IMG/VR virus record: IMGVR_UViG_3300032020_000027
Span: 1 to 39,277 of that record
DNA from: a virus
Reading direction: 5' to 3' (one strand)
DNA: 39,277 nt
A program made the position numbers and the translations under genes. The notes under the pieces were generated by a model, which saw only the letters and a list, made by a program, of their open reading frames with translations, did no database searches and was not told where the DNA came from. How positions within the stretch are numbered: position 1 is the stretch's first letter; each line of letters starts with the position of its first letter. This document shows, one piece after another, positions 36,823-39,277 of this stretch.

Positions 36823-37593
36823 ATGAACTCTAAAACAAAAAAGTTTGAATTTAATAAAGAAAAGCACGAATATCTTTTAGACGGACAAAGAATGACTGGA
36901 TGCACGACTATACTTGGCGTTCTTGCTAAACCTGCTCTTATCCCTTGGGCGGCACGAATGGCAACAGATTATATCAGAAATAATGCTCCAAAAGAATCAC
37001 TATCAATGCCAGATGGAGAGAAACTAGAAGAGTATAATTACATTGTTAGTGAAGAACTTTTAGAAGAAGCCTGCAAAGCCCATACTAAAAGAAAAGAAAA
37101 AGCAGGTGACTATGGGACTAAAACTCACGAGATTATAGCAGAGATTATAGCAGATGTTATAGAGAACTCGGAAGGATTTATTAGAAGTGGCAGGAACTCT
37201 AATAAGTCGGTAGATAACTTTATTCAGTGGGCTATAAACAACAAGGTTAAATTTCTTGAAACTGAAAAGATAATTTATTCAGAGGAGTTGTTTATTGCGG
37301 GAACGGTTGACTTTGTTTGTGAGATAGACGGGCAAATATGGGTTGGAGACATAAAAACCTCTGGTAGTGGGATTTATTCTGAACACTTTTTTCAATGTGC
37401 TGGCTATAATATAATGTTAGAAGATATGGGTTTATATCCAAACATTACCGGCGACTTAATCCTTAACCTAAAAGAAAATGGCGAGATGTTGGAGAAGCGG
37501 TCAATCTCCAATGAAGCCAACCGAAAAATCTTTACTAATTGCGTGGAGATTTATAGGCAACAAGAATTATTAAATAAAGCAACAATAAAATGA
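36823..37593 (+). CDS. RecB-like PD-(D/E)XK nuclease
   Basis: The 256 residues contain YGTKTHEIIAEII (the early His/Glu motif), AGTVDFVCEIDGQIWVGDIK, then TSG, giving the D...D-x-K catalytic core, and HFFQCAGYNIM, the usual RecB/Cas4-type end with Gln and Tyr. There are no Cys clusters for an iron-sulphur centre. These enzymes are exonucleases in phage recombination or replication. It overlaps an SSB-like gene, so a role in DNA end processing is likely. Confidence 0.85.
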   Translation: MNSKTKKFEFNKEKHEYLLDGQRMTGCTTILGVLAKPALIPWAARMATDYIRNNAPKESLSMPDGEKLEEYNYIVSEELLEEACKAHTKRKEKAGDYGTKTHEIIAEIIADVIENSEGFIRSGRNSNKSVDNFIQWAINNKVKFLETEKIIYSEELFIAGTVDFVCEIDGQIWVGDIKTSGSGIYSEHFFQCAGYNIMLEDMGLYPNITGDLILNLKENGEMLEKRSISNEANRKIFTNCVEIYRQQELLNKATIK

Positions 37594-38012
37594 GCAAAAT
37601 ATACACAAAAAAAGTATCAATAGGGAATTTCTTAAAAAAGGGAGTAGATTTCAAAGACGGGGATTTATTGGAAGTGGGGAATGAAGGGAAAGAAATACAA
37701 GGAGAATTCGGAGTCCAAAATATGTTTTTAGTAAAAGTAAACGGAAAGGAAGGAAATGTTGGATTTAATCAAACATCTCTTAACGGAATGATAGATGCTT
37801 TTGGGCCGGATGCAATGAACTGGATAGGCAAACAAGTTAAGGCGTGGAAGATTAAGCAGAATGTGGCCGGCAAGTTTGTGGATGTCTGGTATTTTGCCCA
37901 TCCCGATGCGGAACTTACAGAACAGGGGTTTATTATTATCCAAAAAGGAGTTGATAATAGTGAGATACCAGTAGTTGAAGATAATATAGATGTTAAAAAT
38001 ATACCATTTTAA
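37590..38012 (+). CDS. Single-stranded-DNA-binding-like protein
   Basis: The 140 residues look beta-rich (KKVSIGNFLKKGVDFKDGDL; MFLVKVNGKEGNVGF; WIGKQVKAWKIKQNVAGKFV). They end with an acidic stretch finishing KNIPF, close to the DIPF tip with which bacterial SSB proteins bind partners. An OB fold plus such a tip and a neighbouring nuclease support SSB. The tip is less acidic than usual. It overlaps both neighbours by a few bases. Confidence 0.65.
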   Translation: MSKIYTKKVSIGNFLKKGVDFKDGDLLEVGNEGKEIQGEFGVQNMFLVKVNGKEGNVGFNQTSLNGMIDAFGPDAMNWIGKQVKAWKIKQNVAGKFVDVWYFAHPDAELTEQGFIIIQKGVDNSEIPVVEDNIDVKNIPF

Positions 38013-38359
38013 TGGAAACTAAAATCACAACAGAAACAATCATCAGTTGGCTCAAAGAACAAGTGGAAACTAAATCATCAATCTCTCCGAACCTTTATAT
38101 TGATGCTGCCCAGAAACTTAATGTCTTATTGTCAGACGAGGATATTAAACTCTTTGATTGTCAACAAAAAGTGGCCCAGTTAAAAGTGGGATATATCAAT
38201 CAAGGATATTCGGTAGCCAAAGCCAAAGTAATAGTTGAAGCCAGCGATGATTATAAGGAGTATTGCCTGCAAAAAGCAAAAATAGAAAGAATTGTGGAGT
38301 TTATCAGAATTGCCAAACTTCAAGGTCGGATGCAACAAGAAGAATATAAGGGATATTAA
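38012..38359 (+). CDS. Helical hypothetical protein of the recombination unit
   Basis: The 115 residues (IISWLKEQVETKSSISPNLY, YINQGYSVAKAKVIVEASDD) are helical. The ATG begins on the last base of the SSB-like stop. Its position with the nuclease and SSB-like gene suggests a replication or recombination accessory. No fold can be assigned. Confidence 0.6.
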   Translation: METKITTETIISWLKEQVETKSSISPNLYIDAAQKLNVLLSDEDIKLFDCQQKVAQLKVGYINQGYSVAKAKVIVEASDDYKEYCLQKAKIERIVEFIRIAKLQGRMQQEEYKGY

Positions 38360-38363
38360 GTAA

Positions 38364-38439
38364 TCGGCCGGACTAAGCCGAGAAGGAAATTAAAATATAT
38401 TTAAGTTAGTTTAATTGGTGCATTGCACTGATTGATTAA
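38364..38439 (+). other. Gap with two inverted repeats
   Basis: TCGGC (38364-38368) pairs with GCCGA (38377-38381), and GTGC-att-GCAC (38418-38428) sits inside TTAAT/ATTAA (38411-38439). The 165-base gap (38360-38524) has no gene. The second repeat resembles an operator palindrome more than a terminator, as there is no T-run. Confidence 0.4.
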
Positions 38440-38524
38440 TAAATTAAATACTACTATCCTATCCGTCCACCAGTGAATCTTCAAAAAATATTAAGAAAAA
38501 TATTAACCTAATTAACTAACCACT

Positions 38525-38623
38525 ATGAGTAAAAAATACACAATTACAAAAGAGTCAAAAGAAGTTTTTGGTGTAAAACTTTACCAAATAGGAGGAGAAA
38601 TAGTTGAAGGCGAAATTATTTAA
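38525..38623 (+). CDS. Small hypothetical protein
   Basis: The 32 residues (MSKKYTITKESKEVFGVKLY, then QIGGEIVEGEII) are probably a beta hairpin. Its leader ctaaccactATG is shared with the starts at 38634 and 38917. This supports expression. No family is recognised. Confidence 0.45.
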   Translation: MSKKYTITKESKEVFGVKLYQIGGEIVEGEII

Positions 38624-38633
38624 CTAAACCACT

Positions 38634-38897
38634 ATGGAAAAAGAAAAGAAGAAATGTAGATTTTGTTATAAAGAGTTTTGTCCCCCTATAATAAATAAAC
38701 AAATAGAATCTACTACATTATGTCGTTCTTGTCGTGCGAAAAGAAGAAAAAGGCATAAAGGAAAAGATTTAGAAATTATAAAAGCATTTAATCTGTTGTC
38801 TAAGCCACTGGATAGGGCTTTTGAAAGCCGAACAACAAGTTTAGACAACAGTTTGAGTACTTTTACAAAGGATTTAAAATCTCATAGTATTTTTTAA
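38634..38897 (+). CDS. Zinc-ribbon hypothetical protein
   Basis: The 87 residues start with KKCRFCYKEFCPP ... TTLCRSCRAKRRKRHKGKD: two CxxC pairs and a very basic segment, a plausible DNA- or RNA-binding ribbon. The C-terminal half is helical and polar. The leader aaccactATG matches neighbours. Confidence 0.6.
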   Translation: MEKEKKKCRFCYKEFCPPIINKQIESTTLCRSCRAKRRKRHKGKDLEIIKAFNLLSKPLDRAFESRTTSLDNSLSTFTKDLKSHSIF

Positions 38898-38916
38898 ACC
38901 TAACCAACTAACCACT

Positions 38917-39087
38917 ATGGAAAAAGAAATAATATGTGAACACAAATGGATACCAAATGGAATTACTACAAAAGAATTGTGGTATGAAGTTTCAGACCAA
39001 ACTAACAGAAACGAAAAACAAGGAGAAAGAGTTTATGCTTCTTGTATTTGTGAGAAATGTGGAGAGATTAAAATTAAAAGTAATTAA
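38917..39087 (+). CDS. Small CxxC protein
   Basis: The frame from the ATG at 38917 gives 56 residues (MEKEIICEHKWIPNGITTKE, then YASCICEKCGEIKIKSN). It ends in a CxCxxCG group with an early CEHKW that could complete a zinc site. A competing frame starting at 38936 lacks this sense and is rejected. Leader and first codons repeat those at 38634. Confidence 0.6.
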   Translation: MEKEIICEHKWIPNGITTKELWYEVSDQTNRNEKQGERVYASCICEKCGEIKIKSN

Positions 39088-39092
39088 CCCCT

Positions 39093-39263
39093 ATGCCCAC
39101 AAACTCAATATCAAAAGAAGAAATAGAAGTTTTTGCAAAAATGGCAGTAAAAAAAGCCTATCTTGAAGGAATACAATATTCAATAGATGTTTTAACAGAC
39201 CTAAAAAATAGTATAGAAAGTAAAGAAGCCCCCTCCCCCCCCCGAGAAGAAAAAAGAAATTAA
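39093..39263 (+). CDS. Small hypothetical protein, start duplicated at 4509
   Basis: The 56 residues (MPTNSISKEEIEVFAKMAVK, KAYLEGIQYSIDVLTDLKNS, then IESKEAPSPPREEKRN) are helical with a Pro/Arg tail. The first 33 bases are identical to 4509-4541, where the frame stops early. The tail bases resemble 4763-4811. No family is recognised. Confidence 0.55.
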   Translation: MPTNSISKEEIEVFAKMAVKKAYLEGIQYSIDVLTDLKNSIESKEAPSPPREEKRN

Positions 39264-39277
39264 ATAAAATAAATGAA

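Noticed and set aside
38936-39166. ORF of 76 codons overlapping 38917-39263
   Set aside because: It competes with two frames that have clear starts, a CxxC group and a duplicated 5' end; it has none.
1-39277. Window as one complete circular genome
   Set aside because: Joining end to start puts TGA directly before the partial frame at 3 and gives no sensible gene. Core replication genes are missing, so it is probably part of a larger sequence.

Overview
The window is almost entirely + strand, A+T-rich and gene-dense, and reads as a tailed double-stranded DNA phage (Caudoviricetes) or a prophage-like contig. A DUF5681 protein, large terminase, portal, scaffold-like protein, HK97-type capsid protein, connector, large virion proteins, fibre and lysis genes follow one another in the usual order. 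The standard bacterial code fits: TGA ends many genes, often in ATGA overlaps. Most starts lack a Shine-Dalgarno sequence and sit after an A-rich leader such as aaaaactATG or aataatATG. Recognisable promoters are sigma-70-like (TTGACN / TATAAT or TAAAAT). The host cannot be fixed from sequence. Short genes, zinc-ribbon microproteins and starts without Shine-Dalgarno sites would suit a Patescibacteria-type host, but that is inference. I see no integrase, repressor, polymerase, primase or tRNA.

Layout. 1-6.5 kb: an accessory region of small proteins, two adjacent adenine methyltransferases (1734-2837), two HNH proteins and several folded intergenic elements. 6.5-7.1 kb: an HNH gene with its own promoter and an apparently leaderless start. 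7.1-11.2 kb: a sugar cassette (RmlB-like dehydratase, GT75/RGP-like protein, second GT-A-like protein, FkbM methyltransferase fusion). 11.2-17.4 kb: packaging and head genes. 17.4-18.0 kb: an endonuclease VII-type homing nuclease. 18.0-31.4 kb: a GT4 glycosyltransferase, then connector, tail and internal virion genes, ending in an 872-residue fibre. 31.4-34.1 kb: small membrane proteins, an odd RNA-rich module of different composition, then lysis genes (M23 peptidase, holin candidate, lytic transglycosylase). 34.1-36.7 kb: a small transcription unit, a branched structured RNA, tandem repeats, a cytosine methyltransferase-like gene, a DnaA-box match, a promoter and a sigma region 4-like HTH protein. 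36.7-39.3 kb: a RecB-like nuclease beside an SSB-like protein, then small zinc-ribbon genes.

Two things stand out. First, at least ten intergenic segments fold on paper into strong, often multi-branched structures. Two of them share one sequence-and-structure motif, and a module at 31.85-32.37 kb joins two branched RNAs to small ORFs with strong Shine-Dalgarno sites unlike the rest of the window. Second, both lysis enzymes look damaged or recoded. The M23 peptidase has an in-frame TGA exactly inside its zinc-ligand motif, and the transglycosylase has its likely ATG one frame away from its signal peptide.
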